Shown piece by piece: positions 25,528-34,581 of a DNA stretch of 64,000 nt. The notes beneath the pieces are model-generated. The model saw only the letters and a program-made list of their open reading frames with translations, was not told where the DNA came from and made no database searches. Numbering within the stretch: position 1 is the stretch's first letter; every line of letters begins with the position of its first letter. The DNA comes from Deltaproteobacteria bacterium (lineage in GTDB: Bacteria; Myxococcota_A; UBA9160; UBA6930), in the NCBI GenBank assembly GCA_029261815.1, contig JAJDAQ010000161.1:1-64000 (forward strand), given 5' to 3'. Made by a program: the position numbers and the translations under genes.

Positions 25528-26177
25528 TGCCCGAATTGCCCGCGTCCCCGATTGCGCCCAAGCAGTTCCTGGAGGAGTGGCTTCCGTCCGCGTTTGCTGA
25601 AGCGGGCCTGCCGCCGGGCTCCGATGCCGTCGACGTGAGTCTGGGGGTCGCGCTTGAAGGCGAGGGCGGAGGCGAGTGGGTCCTTCGCATCAACCACGGC
25701 GAACTGACGATCTCGGCCGCGAGTCGGGAGGAGACGGCGTTCACCTACGTCCAGTCCGTGGACGACTGGCGGGGCGCTTTGTGGGAGGGTCGCGGAGGCG
25801 CCATTGGCGAGGCCTTCGGGCGCTTCTTCCGGCCGGGTGCTGAGGCTGCGGCTGGTCCTGCGGGCGCTCTTGGCGGGACACCCCCGCCCCAGGCGTTGAC
25901 CATGATGGAGCGCCTGGACGGCAGTATCCGGATCGTGGTCACTGGCGAGGAGCAGGGTGACTGGGCCGTGGCTGTGCGCCTGGGCCCGGGTGCGGTCCCC
26001 GAGGAGCCGACCTGTACGCTCTCCATTGCCTCTGCCGACGCCGCAGCGCTTGCCCGCGGGGAACTGGACCCCATGCAGGCCTTCATGGGCGGTCAGATGG
26101 TGGTAACGGGCGACATGACGCTGATGCTCCAGATGCAGGCCGCGCTGATGCAGGCCGCGGGCGGGTCTCCCGCCTAG
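25527..26177 (+). CDS. SCP2 sterol-binding-like protein
   Basis: A 216-residue protein. The central and C-terminal parts fit the SCP2 lipid-binding fold: GEWVLRINHGELTI near 45-60, then late LDPMQAFMGGQMVVTGDMTLMLQMQAALM, which resembles the SCP2 glycine-bearing helix-strand region. SCP2-like domains bind hydrophobic ligands and also form the C-terminal domain of alkyl sulfatases. Its ATG overlaps the stop of the DUF3604 gene, so the pair is translationally coupled. There is no signal peptide, so it should be cytoplasmic, whereas the DUF3604 protein may face outward. Confidence 0.78.
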   Translation: MPELPASPIAPKQFLEEWLPSAFAEAGLPPGSDAVDVSLGVALEGEGGGEWVLRINHGELTISAASREETAFTYVQSVDDWRGALWEGRGGAIGEAFGRFFRPGAEAAAGPAGALGGTPPPQALTMMERLDGSIRIVVTGEEQGDWAVAVRLGPGAVPEEPTCTLSIASADAAALARGELDPMQAFMGGQMVVTGDMTLMLQMQAALMQAAGGSPA

Positions 26178-26307
26178 GCAGCGTTTCAGGTTTGGATCGG
26201 ATTCGGGGATATAGGGTTTCGCCCTCAGTGGATCCCTCTATGATCGAGGTCCAGTGGTGATTGTGCCCGCGTGCCCGCGGCGCTTTCCACCGCTTTGAGG
26301 ACCCCCC

Positions 26308-27012
26308 ATGCGACGCCTGACCCTTCTCTCGATCACGGCCCTGGTGCTGTTCGCGCTCCCGCTCAGCGCTTCAGCGACCCCGAGCCTGTACAACCTGCTC
26401 TCGGGCAGCAAGATCCAGAAGATGCGGGTGTCGGAAGTCAGTGATCCGGCTGGGTCTCCGTGCCGCATTGGCGTCTGGTGGGCGAACTGCCTGACCAACG
26501 CGCCGCTGGCCGTGGATTCGGGTTCGGCCGTGATCGACTTCGCCACGGGCCAGATGCAGGACCTCCAGTTCCAGATCAACTCGACCGGCATCCTCGACCT
26601 CAAGGGGTACGCGGGGATCAACCAGATCCAGTTCTCGCTGTCGAACTTCCAGAGCACCGGAACCGCCGGCGTCACGAGCCTGAGCGGTGGCCTCTACAAC
26701 CTTGCGCCGACCGCCGGTAATTTCACGTCTTCCGTGGTCGTCGATTGGGCGGATGGGTCGCAGACCAGCTACCAGTCGCTCGCCAGCACCGCGCTCAGCG
26801 GGATGGTCTACCAGGGCGCGGGAACCACGCAGATCATCATCGACAGCGTCAACATCGGCTCGATCTTCGACAGCGTCCTGGGCAAGGGCCTCAACTTCCA
26901 GGCTGACTTCGCGCTCTACGCCGCGCCCGCCATCCCGGAGCCCAGCGCGGCTGTGGTCTTCGGCATCGGGCTCGTCGGCGTCCTGTCGGCTCGTCGTCGG
27001 CTCGATCGCTAG
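26308..27012 (+). CDS. PEP-CTERM sorted exported protein (first)
   Basis: A 234-residue protein. The signal peptide is MRRLTLLS plus a hydrophobic core, cleaved near ASA at about residue 25. The mature region is Ser/Thr/Gly/Asn-rich and looks beta-rich. The C-terminus has the sorting signal IPEPSAAVVFGIGLVGVLSARRR: a PEP motif, a hydrophobic helix and a basic end. PEP-CTERM proteins are processed by an exosortase and are linked to exopolysaccharide or biofilm matrix. No exosortase gene lies in the window. The gene stands alone upstream of tRNA-Asp. Confidence 0.85.
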   Translation: MRRLTLLSITALVLFALPLSASATPSLYNLLSGSKIQKMRVSEVSDPAGSPCRIGVWWANCLTNAPLAVDSGSAVIDFATGQMQDLQFQINSTGILDLKGYAGINQIQFSLSNFQSTGTAGVTSLSGGLYNLAPTAGNFTSSVVVDWADGSQTSYQSLASTALSGMVYQGAGTTQIIIDSVNIGSIFDSVLGKGLNFQADFALYAAPAIPEPSAAVVFGIGLVGVLSARRRLDR

Positions 27013-27038
27013 CGACCCCCCCACCGATCAGCTAAATC
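27010..27038 (+). promoter_or_regulatory. possible promoter of tRNA-Asp
   Basis: TAGCGA (27010-27015), a 17-base spacer and TAAATC (27033-27038) form a weak -35 and a reasonable -10. The -10 ends 12 bases before the tRNA, so transcription would start a few bases upstream of the mature 5' end. The -35 overlaps the last codon and the stop of the PEP-CTERM gene. Confidence 0.35.
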
Positions 27039-27050
27039 ACCTGCGCCTGT

Positions 27051-27127
27051 GGGGCGGTAGTTCAATTGGTTAGAGCACTGGCCTGTCACGCCAGAAGTTG
27101 CGGGTTCGAGTCCCGTCCGCCCCGCCA
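27051..27127 (+). tRNA. tRNA-Asp (GTC)
   Basis: A complete 77-base cloverleaf. The acceptor GGGGCGG pairs with CCGCCCC, the discriminator is G, and CCA is encoded. The anticodon stem CTGGC/GCCAG encloses the loop CTGTCAC, with anticodon GTC at 27085-27087. The T arm has GGTTCGAGTCC. Confidence 0.97.
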
Positions 27128-27186
27128 GGCTTGCCTTCCAGATCGCTGGGGCCAGCGCCCGATCTGAGGCAGCGTCGGCCAGAAGG

Positions 27187-28365
27187 CTATGCGCGGACGA
27201 GTCCCGTGAGCGGAGCGATATCAGTCGAACCCGGGAATACGGTTCGGCCGAGGGCTTCGGGCGAGACGCCCATGTGTTCACCCAGGATGCCTTTCCAGAC
27301 CGCGCGCAGGTCGGTGGTCGGGCGCAGGTCGCGGCCTTCGTGGAGAGCGTGTGCGGCGAGGCCGGGCCAGTCACTCAGGACACGGCCTCCGGCGACGGCG
27401 CCACCGAGCACGAACGCGGTGCTCGCTGTTCCGTGGTCGGTCCCACCGGAACCGTTCATGGCCACGGTGCGCCCGAACTCGGTGGTGACGACGACGATGG
27501 TGTGTTGCCAACGCTCGCCCAGTCCTACGCGCAACGCGCCGAGTCCAGCGTCGAGTGCACGGAGACTGCGATCAAGGCCACCGTAGGCCTGGTCCTGCAG
27601 GCTGTGACTGTCGAATCCGCCGTGATCGAGCACAGCGACACGCGGACCGAGCGGTCGCGAGAGGAATGCGGCGGCCGCCTTCGCGAGTGCCGGAAACGAG
27701 GTGTCGGCGTTCCGTCGGCCCTCGTGCGCGCCCGCGACATCGCGTGCGGCGCGCGCCCCCGCGACCGTCGCGCCGAACAGGTCGTCGCCCTCGTACATCC
27801 CGGATGCGGCATCGAGGAGCGTGTCAGACGGCGCCTCCAGCGAGGACGGCGACCAGGAGTCCGCCCGCACGGAACCCCGAAGCGACAGCGGCAGAACGGG
27901 CGCCAACGCGATGGCCGGCTGGGATGCCAGCCCACGCGCAAGGAAGCCATCGCGTTGTGCGAACGGACGCGTGCCACCGCTCTCGAGCAGGTCCTGGGCG
28001 TCGAAGTGCGAACGTTCCCGATAGGGCAGCGCGCACGCGTGGACGATGGCGAGTTCGTCCCGCGTGTACATGGCGTGAAGCGACCTCAGGCGCGGATCCA
28101 GCGCGAAGAGGCCATCAAGGGGTCGCGGAGCCCCGATCGTTTCGACCGTGCGGGCCAGACCGGCGCGCGCATGCTCCCAATGGGGGTCGCCGACGGCCGG
28201 AACCGCCGCGAGTCCATCGAGGCCGCCGCGCAGGAACACAGCGACCAGGCGCGCTTGTGCGCGGGCGCCCTTCGGGCCCGCGTTTCCGGCAATGGGCCAG
28301 CCGGCCAGATGCAACGCGGAAAGGCCGCCGAGTCCACGCAACAGGCTTCTTCGGGTGATCTTCAT
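27187..28365 (-). CDS. DUF1501 protein, Tat-exported (copy B)
   Basis: A 392-residue protein starting with a twin-arginine signal (ITRRSLLRGLGGLSALHLAG). DUF1501 motifs follow: VAVFLRGGLDGLAAVPAVG near 40, ERSHFDAQDLLESGG, VAVLDHGGFDSHSLQD and VVTTEFGRTVAMNGSGGTDHGTASTAFVLGG. It is related to copy A at 7837-9075, but the central regions differ. The start has an AAGGAG site 8 bases before the ATG. It follows DUF1800 copy B by 22 bases, in the same order as the first pair. The biochemical function of the family is not established. Confidence 0.9.
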   Translation of the reverse strand: MKITRRSLLRGLGGLSALHLAGWPIAGNAGPKGARAQARLVAVFLRGGLDGLAAVPAVGDPHWEHARAGLARTVETIGAPRPLDGLFALDPRLRSLHAMYTRDELAIVHACALPYRERSHFDAQDLLESGGTRPFAQRDGFLARGLASQPAIALAPVLPLSLRGSVRADSWSPSSLEAPSDTLLDAASGMYEGDDLFGATVAGARAARDVAGAHEGRRNADTSFPALAKAAAAFLSRPLGPRVAVLDHGGFDSHSLQDQAYGGLDRSLRALDAGLGALRVGLGERWQHTIVVVTTEFGRTVAMNGSGGTDHGTASTAFVLGGAVAGGRVLSDWPGLAAHALHEGRDLRPTTDLRAVWKGILGEHMGVSPEALGRTVFPGSTDIAPLTGLVRA

Positions 28366-28387
28366 CGTTGCTTCTCCTTCGGATCGG

Positions 28388-29830
28388 TCATCGCCGCTGG
28401 AATTCAGGGCTCGACAGGAGCGCGGCGAGCGCGGTCGTGGGAGGCGCCGCGCCGAGCGCTCTGCGGGTGCGGTCGCCCAGGTACGGCCCGAGGACATCGG
28501 CCGCGCGTGTGAGGACGTCGTTCGGGCCGCCGAATGCGTCGGCGCTGTCAGCGGCGGCGGCCTGCGCCCAGGCGAGTCGCTTCCACAGGGCGTCGCCACC
28601 ACGCCATTCGCTGGCGACATCGGGAAAGCCGGCCGGGGAGGGCGCCCACTGCGGCCTTTGGCCCATCTCGGTCAGGGTCTGCACGAGGTCGGGGCCCGCC
28701 GCGAGCGAGCCCGGGACCGCTCTCGCCCCCGCGATCACTAGTTCCTCGGGCCGACGCAGCTTCGACGGTCGCTGCCAGGCTTCGGGTAACTCGACCAGGG
28801 CGCGCGAGACTTCGGCCAGGTCCCCCTCGCTTTCGCGGAAGACTTGGGCGATTCGCGCTACCGCGGGCTCCGGCGGAACGTCGGCGACGAAGTGGCGCAC
28901 CAGTTTCTGCGCGATGAAGCGTGCGGTGGCCGGGTGACGAACCAGATCGTGCAATACGGCCTCCGCCTGGGCGCCATTCTCCTGGGCGTACACGGTCCCG
29001 AGGACGGTCTGCGCACCGGGCTCGTGCGACTTCGCGTCGAAGCGCACGAGGTCGGCGCCATCATGGCGACTACGAAAGAATGGACGGACGCGGATGCGCC
29101 AGCCCGAGAGCGTCATTGCGAAGCGGGTCACATCCTGCTGGCTGTAGCCGCCATCCACGCCCAGGGTGTGAAGCTCGAGGATCTCGCGCGCGAGATTCTC
29201 GTTCAGGCCCGTGGCCGGGTCGATCGGGATCAAGCCGCGCCGTTCCGGGTTTTCGGCGCGGTGGGAATTCGGCCCGAGGTTCCGCTCGTTGTCGAGATAG
29301 AGCAACATGCCCGGGTGTCGTGTCGACGCGCCTAGCATGTCCTCGAAGCGGCCCATGACGTGTGGGCGCACGACGTCGCGCTCGAAAGATGGCGGCAAGG
29401 CGATGGTGACCGGCCTGGCCGACGAGATGGTGAAATGGTTGGCCCAGAAGTGGATGAGCCGTTCGCGAAACGGCGTGTCCGTTTCGGCCGCGACCGACAA
29501 CCGCGCGTGCAGCGCGGCCTGGTAGCGGGGCGCGAAATGGCGCTCGAAGGCGAGGTCCCCGTCCGGAATCGGTTCGTCGCGTCTGCGAGCTCGGCGGGTC
29601 TTCCGGCCGATGTCGAAGAGCGCACCGAAGAACGCCCACAGGTCCTCACCGGTTGCCGGGAGTGAGGCCAGCGGGGTCGGCAATTCCATTTCGGGCACGG
29701 TCTGCGCGCGCAGCCATCCGCGGGGGTCGCCGGCGATCGCGCGGTTCTCGCCGGGGCGGGCCCCGAGGCCGAAGCGCTGGGTCGCGAGGACCGCCTGGAC
29801 GGCGGGCTGGGTCGCATCGGGAGTCTGCAT
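28388..29830 (-). CDS. DUF1800 protein (copy B)
   Basis: A 480-residue protein. The DUF1800 domain spans nearly the whole length: ATQRFGLGARPGEN near 16, RERLIHFWANHFTIS, MLLYLDNERNLGPN, GLNENLAREILELHTLGVDGGYS and FIAQKLVRHFVAD, ending with LLSSPEFQRR. The Pro-rich linker of copy A is missing, and there is no clear signal peptide. Export might therefore depend on the Tat-tagged DUF1501 partner; that is inference. It heads the second DUF1800-DUF1501 operon and lies 104 bases downstream of rarA on the same strand. Confidence 0.88.
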   Translation of the reverse strand: MQTPDATQPAVQAVLATQRFGLGARPGENRAIAGDPRGWLRAQTVPEMELPTPLASLPATGEDLWAFFGALFDIGRKTRRARRRDEPIPDGDLAFERHFAPRYQAALHARLSVAAETDTPFRERLIHFWANHFTISSARPVTIALPPSFERDVVRPHVMGRFEDMLGASTRHPGMLLYLDNERNLGPNSHRAENPERRGLIPIDPATGLNENLAREILELHTLGVDGGYSQQDVTRFAMTLSGWRIRVRPFFRSRHDGADLVRFDAKSHEPGAQTVLGTVYAQENGAQAEAVLHDLVRHPATARFIAQKLVRHFVADVPPEPAVARIAQVFRESEGDLAEVSRALVELPEAWQRPSKLRRPEELVIAGARAVPGSLAAGPDLVQTLTEMGQRPQWAPSPAGFPDVASEWRGGDALWKRLAWAQAAAADSADAFGGPNDVLTRAADVLGPYLGDRTRRALGAAPPTTALAALLSSPEFQRR

Positions 29831-29934
29831 GGCTTTGCTCCGAGCGGGCGGCCGGCATTGGCACCGGCTGCCCCTGGGTCGAACCCGGGGACACCCAAAG
29901 GGTTGCGCGGATTCGGCCCGGCGTCGCCCGGCGG

Positions 29935-31320
29935 CTAATCCGAGCGCGAACGCTTGCGCCGTTCCGCCTGCCAGCGCTCGACCCGGTCCCTGATCGCGCG
30001 TTCGTCGCCGTGTTCGCTCGGCTCGTAGAACGGAGTGCCCGGGACTCCGGCGGGAAGGTTCTCGTCGGGGACGAAGGCGTCGGACTCGTCGTGGGGGTAG
30101 CGGTAACCGTCCCCGTAGCCCTCGGCCTTCATGAAGCCCGTCGGCGCGTTTCGCAGATGCATCGGGATCGGGAGTGCGCCGCTCTGGCGAACGGCCGCAC
30201 TCGCGCGATTCAGGGCGACGTAGGCGCGGTTGCTCTTGGGCGCGCTTGCGAGGTACGTGGTGGCGTGGGCGAGTGGGATGCGGCCCTCCGGGAGCCCGAT
30301 CCGCTCGACGGTTTGATAGGCGGCGAGCGCGAGGGGCAATCCCTGGGCGTCGGCGTTGCCGACATCTTCCGAGGCGAAGATCACCAACCGTCGCGCGAGG
30401 AAGAGGGGGTCTTCGCCGCCCTCGAGCATGCGTGCGAGGTAGTAGATCGCGGCGTCCGGATCGCTCGCGCGCAGGCTCTTGATGAAGGCCGAGATCGTGT
30501 TGTAGTGCTCCTCCCGGTCGCGGTCGTAGCGCAGCGTGCGTGCGCCGATGGTTTCGCGCACGGCATCCAGCGAAAGCGACCCGTCGGCCGAGTCGTGGGC
30601 GGCGGCCGCGGTGTCAAGCATCCCGAGTGCGCGGCGGGCGTCGCCGTCGGCGCTCTCGGCCAGCGCCGTGATCGCGTCCTCGTCGATCGCGAGGCCCCCG
30701 AGTCCGCGCTCCTGGTCCGTTGCTGCGCGGTGCAACAGTGTCGCGATCTCGGTCGCGCCGAGGGATCGCAGCGTGAACACGCGGCATCGCGAGAGGAGTG
30801 GGCCGATCACTTCGAAGGAAGGGTTCTCGGTGGTCGCCCCGATCAGCGTCAGCGTGCCGGCTTCGACGTGCGGGAGCAGGGCATCTTGCTGCGCGCGATT
30901 GAAGCGGTGGATCTCGTCGAGGAAGAACACGGTCTGGAGGCCGGTGCGCCGTGCGCGCTGGGCTTCTGCGACGACGGCGCGCACATCCTTGAGTCCGGCC
31001 ATCACGGCCGAAAGCGCGACGAAGCGCGCCTCTCCACTTGGCTGACTGGTCGCGACCAGTCGCGCCAAGGTGGTCTTGCCGATTCCGGGCGGTCCCCAGA
31101 GCACCATGGACGGCAGCCGTCCGGCTTCGATCAGCTTTCGAAGCGGCGCGCCCGGGGCCACCAGATGATCCTGGCCCACGACTTCGTCGAGCGTGCGCGG
31201 TCGCATCCGGTCGGCCAAGGGCGCACCCGGACTCGAAGCCGCCTGTGCACCCGGTTCGTCTGTCGACGCGCTCGCGAGAGATTCGTCCGGAAAGAGTTCG
31301 AGGGATTCGCCGTCGACCAT
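29935..31320 (-). CDS. rarA: replication-associated recombination protein RarA (AAA+ ATPase)
   Basis: A 461-residue RarA/MgsA/WRNIP1-type ATPase that acts at stalled replication forks. Walker A is GPPGIGKTT near residue 76; Walker B is FLDEIHRFN. ATTENPSFEV is the family-typical sensor-1 stretch, and SDPDAAIYYLARMLEGGEDP begins the C-terminal tetramerisation part. The first 35 residues are a low-complexity leader before ADRMRPRTLDEVVGQ. The ATG at 31320 is used; its ribosome site is weak. It diverges from nadK with 77 bases between the starts. Confidence 0.95.
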   Translation of the reverse strand: MVDGESLELFPDESLASASTDEPGAQAASSPGAPLADRMRPRTLDEVVGQDHLVAPGAPLRKLIEAGRLPSMVLWGPPGIGKTTLARLVATSQPSGEARFVALSAVMAGLKDVRAVVAEAQRARRTGLQTVFFLDEIHRFNRAQQDALLPHVEAGTLTLIGATTENPSFEVIGPLLSRCRVFTLRSLGATEIATLLHRAATDQERGLGGLAIDEDAITALAESADGDARRALGMLDTAAAAHDSADGSLSLDAVRETIGARTLRYDRDREEHYNTISAFIKSLRASDPDAAIYYLARMLEGGEDPLFLARRLVIFASEDVGNADAQGLPLALAAYQTVERIGLPEGRIPLAHATTYLASAPKSNRAYVALNRASAAVRQSGALPIPMHLRNAPTGFMKAEGYGDGYRYPHDESDAFVPDENLPAGVPGTPFYEPSEHGDERAIRDRVERWQAERRKRSRSD

Positions 31321-31397
31321 CTTGCGAGTCTACCGTCCCGTCGCGGTTGAGGGGCGCGCGCGGGGGCGACGTGTCATCGTTCTCCTTGGAGGGCGTG

Positions 31398-32273
31398 GTG
31401 AGCGAGCGCCGGACCCAACCCATCAAGACCGTCGGGCTGTGCGTGAAGCCCGCTTCCCGCACCGCGGCCGACGCGGCACGCGCGCTGCACGGCTGGCTTG
31501 AAGAACGCGGCGTCACGGTTCGCGCGGATCCCGACGCGGCCGCCGTCTGTGGCGTGTCCGCGCATGAGCGCGAGACGCTGGCGGAGAAGGTCGATCTGTT
31601 GCTCGTCCTCGGAGGGGACGGAACGATCCTGGCCGTCGTGCGTGAATCCGGCAGCTTCGAAGTCCCGATCCTCGGGGTGAACCTCGGGACCTTGGGCTTC
31701 CTCGCTGAGATCAACCCCGACCAACAACATGCGCTGCTCGAGGACATGCTGGCCGGGCATTACGAAGTCGAGCCACGCATGCGCTTGCGGGTGCGGGTCG
31801 TGCGCGACGGGACCGAGATCCTTTCAGCCCTCGCGCTGAACGACGCGGTCTTCACGCGCACAGAACTCTCGCGCATGCTCCATATCGAGGCGCGCGCGGA
31901 CGGCGTTCCGGTCACGCGCTACCGCGGCGACGGGCTGATCGTCTCCACGCCCACGGGGTCGACCGCGTATACCCTGTCTGCCGGCGGTCCGATCCTGATG
32001 CCCGGAAGCCGCGTGGTCGCGCTGACACCGATCTGTCCGCATACGCTGACGCAGCGACCGTTGGTTCTGCCGGCCGAATCCGCGCTCGAGATCACGGTGC
32101 GAGATGACGAGGGCGCTGCCCAGCTGACGGTCGATGGACAGGTCGGCGCGTCGCTGGCTCCGAGCGACATCGTCTACGTGACGACCGACGTTCCACCGGC
32201 CTGGTTCGTCGTCGTGCCCGATCGCTCGCGGTTCGAAGTCTTGCGGACCAAGCTCGGTTGGGGAGCCGGATGA
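31398..32273 (+). CDS. nadK: NAD kinase
   Basis: A 291-residue enzyme that phosphorylates NAD to NADP. The diagnostic GGDGT motif (LLLVLGGDGTIL, about 70-80) is present, with NLGTLGFL next and RGDGLIVSTPTGSTAY as the second signature. The GTG start at 31398 has GGAGG just upstream. The stop overlaps the ATG of recN (GGATGATC), giving translational coupling. The nadK-recN pair is common in deltaproteobacteria and other bacteria. Confidence 0.95.
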   Translation: MSERRTQPIKTVGLCVKPASRTAADAARALHGWLEERGVTVRADPDAAAVCGVSAHERETLAEKVDLLLVLGGDGTILAVVRESGSFEVPILGVNLGTLGFLAEINPDQQHALLEDMLAGHYEVEPRMRLRVRVVRDGTEILSALALNDAVFTRTELSRMLHIEARADGVPVTRYRGDGLIVSTPTGSTAYTLSAGGPILMPGSRVVALTPICPHTLTQRPLVLPAESALEITVRDDEGAAQLTVDGQVGASLAPSDIVYVTTDVPPAWFVVVPDRSRFEVLRTKLGWGAG

Positions 32274-33973
32274 TCGAACGCCTGCGGATCGAGCAGCTCG
32301 CGCTCGTGGACGAACTCGAACTCGAATTCGGCCCCGGCCTGAACGTGCTGACCGGCGAAACGGGGGCGGGCAAATCGATCGTCCTCGGCGCGCTGGCACT
32401 GCTGGCGGGCGGGCGGGCCCAGGCGGACGCCGTACGCGAAGGTGCGGAGCAAGCCGTTGTGGAAGCCGTTTTCGATACCGCGGCCCTGCCGGCACTCGAA
32501 GCCGACCTCGCCGAACGCGGCTTCGAGATCGAAGACCACGCGCTGATCGTTCGCCGGACGCTGTCGCGCGCAGGGCGAAGCCGAGCCTGGCTCGGCGGCC
32601 ACCTGGTGCCGATCGGGACGTTGGCCGAACTGCTCGCGGAACGGATCGAAATCTCGAGCCAGCACGCATCTCAGGCATTGCTGCGTCCGGAGGTGCAGGG
32701 CCGGCTCCTCGACGAATGCGGTGATCTCGGCGCCGATCGTCAGCGCGTCGAAGAGGGCATTCGCGAACTGCGCGCACGCGACGAAGAGATCTCGCGATTG
32801 CGAGACGACGCCGAGGAGCGTGCCCGACGCGAGGACTACCTCGCATTCCAGGTCGCCGAGATCGACGAGGCCGCACTGGATGTCGAGGAGGTCGAAGGTC
32901 TGGCGGCCGAGCACGGTCGCCTGGTGCACGCCGAGCGCTTGCAGCGCGAGGCCGCACACGCGGCGTCTGCCCTGCAGGGGGATGCCTCCCAGCCGGAGGC
33001 GCCTGGCGCCGTCGACCGGACCGGCGACGCCGGTCGTCTCATCGAGGAGTTGGCCGAACTCGACCCCTCTCTCGCGCCGCTGGCCGAGCGTCTGGTGTCG
33101 GTGCGGACCGAGTTGGACGACCTTGCCGCGGACCTTGAACGTTATGCGTCAGGAATCGAGGTCGATCCGGCGCGTCTCGATCACGTCGAGACCCGTATCC
33201 AGCAATTCGAACGGCTTCGCCGCAAGTACGGAGAAACCGCGGAAGCCATCTTGGCCTTTCGTGACAACGCTGCAGGGGAGCGCGCAGCGCTGGCCGGCAG
33301 CGACGAGCGATTGACGAAGCTCGTCGAGGAGCGCACCGCGGCTCACGGAAGCGTCGCGAAGGCCGCTGCCAAGCTCTCACGGGGGCGCAAGAAGGCGGCG
33401 ACGTCCCTTGCGAAGGAGGCTCAGGCTGCGATCCGAGACCTCGCACTCGCCGAGGCCGCATTCGAGATCGCACTCGAACCCGCGGTCGCGCCGGAGGGGT
33501 TGCCGTGCGCGGCGTCGGGCGCCGAGACGGTCGAGTTCCGGTTCTCGGCAAATCCGGGCGAGGGCGTGCGTGCGCTACGCAAGGTCGCCTCCGGCGGTGA
33601 GCTGTCGCGGATCTTCCTGGCCTTGAAGAACGTGCTTCGCCGCACGGGTGCGGGCATGGTCCTGGTCTTCGACGAGGTTGATACCGGAATCGGCGGGGCC
33701 GTTGCAGACCGTGTGGGATCGGTGCTGGGGGCGCTCGCGAGCGAGCACCAGATTCTCTGCATCACACACCTGCCCCAGATCGCGGCCCAGGAAGGCGCTC
33801 ATTTCCAGGTCCGGAAGGGCCAGACCGAAGGCCGCACCACGACCGAGGTGGTCCGCCTCGGCGAGCGGGAACGGGTGGACGAAATCGCCCGGATGGCCGG
33901 CGGCGAGCGGATGACAGAGGCGACGCGTAAGCACGCGCGTGCATTGTTGAAGGGCGCGCGCGGCGGAAGCTGA
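32270..33973 (+). CDS. recN: DNA repair protein RecN
   Basis: A 567-residue SMC-like ATPase involved in double-strand break repair. Walker A is GETGAGKS near residue 30. A long coiled-coil region rich in Arg/Glu/Ala lies at about 150-370. The ABC signature is SGGELSRIFLALK, and Walker B is LVFDEVDTGIGG. The start is the ATG at 32270, which overlaps the nadK stop by four bases. The length is normal for the family. Confidence 0.95.
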   Translation: MIERLRIEQLALVDELELEFGPGLNVLTGETGAGKSIVLGALALLAGGRAQADAVREGAEQAVVEAVFDTAALPALEADLAERGFEIEDHALIVRRTLSRAGRSRAWLGGHLVPIGTLAELLAERIEISSQHASQALLRPEVQGRLLDECGDLGADRQRVEEGIRELRARDEEISRLRDDAEERARREDYLAFQVAEIDEAALDVEEVEGLAAEHGRLVHAERLQREAAHAASALQGDASQPEAPGAVDRTGDAGRLIEELAELDPSLAPLAERLVSVRTELDDLAADLERYASGIEVDPARLDHVETRIQQFERLRRKYGETAEAILAFRDNAAGERAALAGSDERLTKLVEERTAAHGSVAKAAAKLSRGRKKAATSLAKEAQAAIRDLALAEAAFEIALEPAVAPEGLPCAASGAETVEFRFSANPGEGVRALRKVASGGELSRIFLALKNVLRRTGAGMVLVFDEVDTGIGGAVADRVGSVLGALASEHQILCITHLPQIAAQEGAHFQVRKGQTEGRTTTEVVRLGERERVDEIARMAGGERMTEATRKHARALLKGARGGS

Positions 33974-34230
33974 GGAATTCCAGCCAGTTCAGGCACTTTC
34001 CTCATGTCTTGCCTGCGCAAGGTCGTGCGCACAGGCGGCGAGATTCATCCGCCTGCCGGCATCAAGTTCGCAGCGGTCCGCTCCGATGAAGTAGCGGTGC
34101 CGGAAGCCGGCTCACGCCGTTAGACGGTTCGTGACGTGGCTCACGGCCACCGTGAGTCTCCGCGCCGACACGGTTCTGGACGTGCGAAACGCGGTTGGGC
34201 GTCACACGGCTGGAACCCCGAGAGGATCCA

Positions 34231-34581
34231 ATGAGCGAACAGAATGGTCAGGCAGGAGGCAGCAGCGTTCCCGTCCCGTCGGGTGCGAGCGTGCGCGTCC
34301 TTCACGGCTTCTACGAGGGGCTCGAGCTTCCCGTAGACCGCGAATGGTTCGTGATCGGTCGCGGCCGTGGCGCCGACGGGGTCGTTCCCGAGCCGACCAT
34401 CAGCCGCGCGCATGCCGCCATCGGGTGGGAGCGGAAGGAAGGCTTCTTCGTTCAGGACCTCGGAAGCACGAATGGAACCATGGTCAACGGCAGCACGGAG
34501 AAGCGTGTCGCCTTGGCCACCGGAGATGAAATCCAGATGGGCAAGCTACGGCTGCGCATCCAACTGCCGGGCGGACAATGA
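34231..34581 (+). CDS. FHA-domain protein
   Basis: A 116-residue protein. After about 20 low-complexity residues a single forkhead-associated domain occupies the rest: VIGRGRGADGVV, ISRAHAAI with the conserved Ser and His, DLGSTNGTMVNG and GDEIQMGKLRLRI. FHA domains bind phosphothreonine peptides, so a partner protein kinase is expected, but none is in the window. The ATG has a GAGG site six bases upstream. Its stop overlaps the ATG of the M23 peptidase gene, so the pair is translationally coupled. The 257-base gap before it shows no gene that I can support. Confidence 0.88.
   Translation: MSEQNGQAGGSSVPVPSGASVRVLHGFYEGLELPVDREWFVIGRGRGADGVVPEPTISRAHAAIGWERKEGFFVQDLGSTNGTMVNGSTEKRVALATGDEIQMGKLRLRIQLPGGQ

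Noticed and set aside
33974-34230. A possible small gene in the gap between recN and the FHA gene
   Set aside because: Short frames there lack ribosome sites and show no sensible protein composition.
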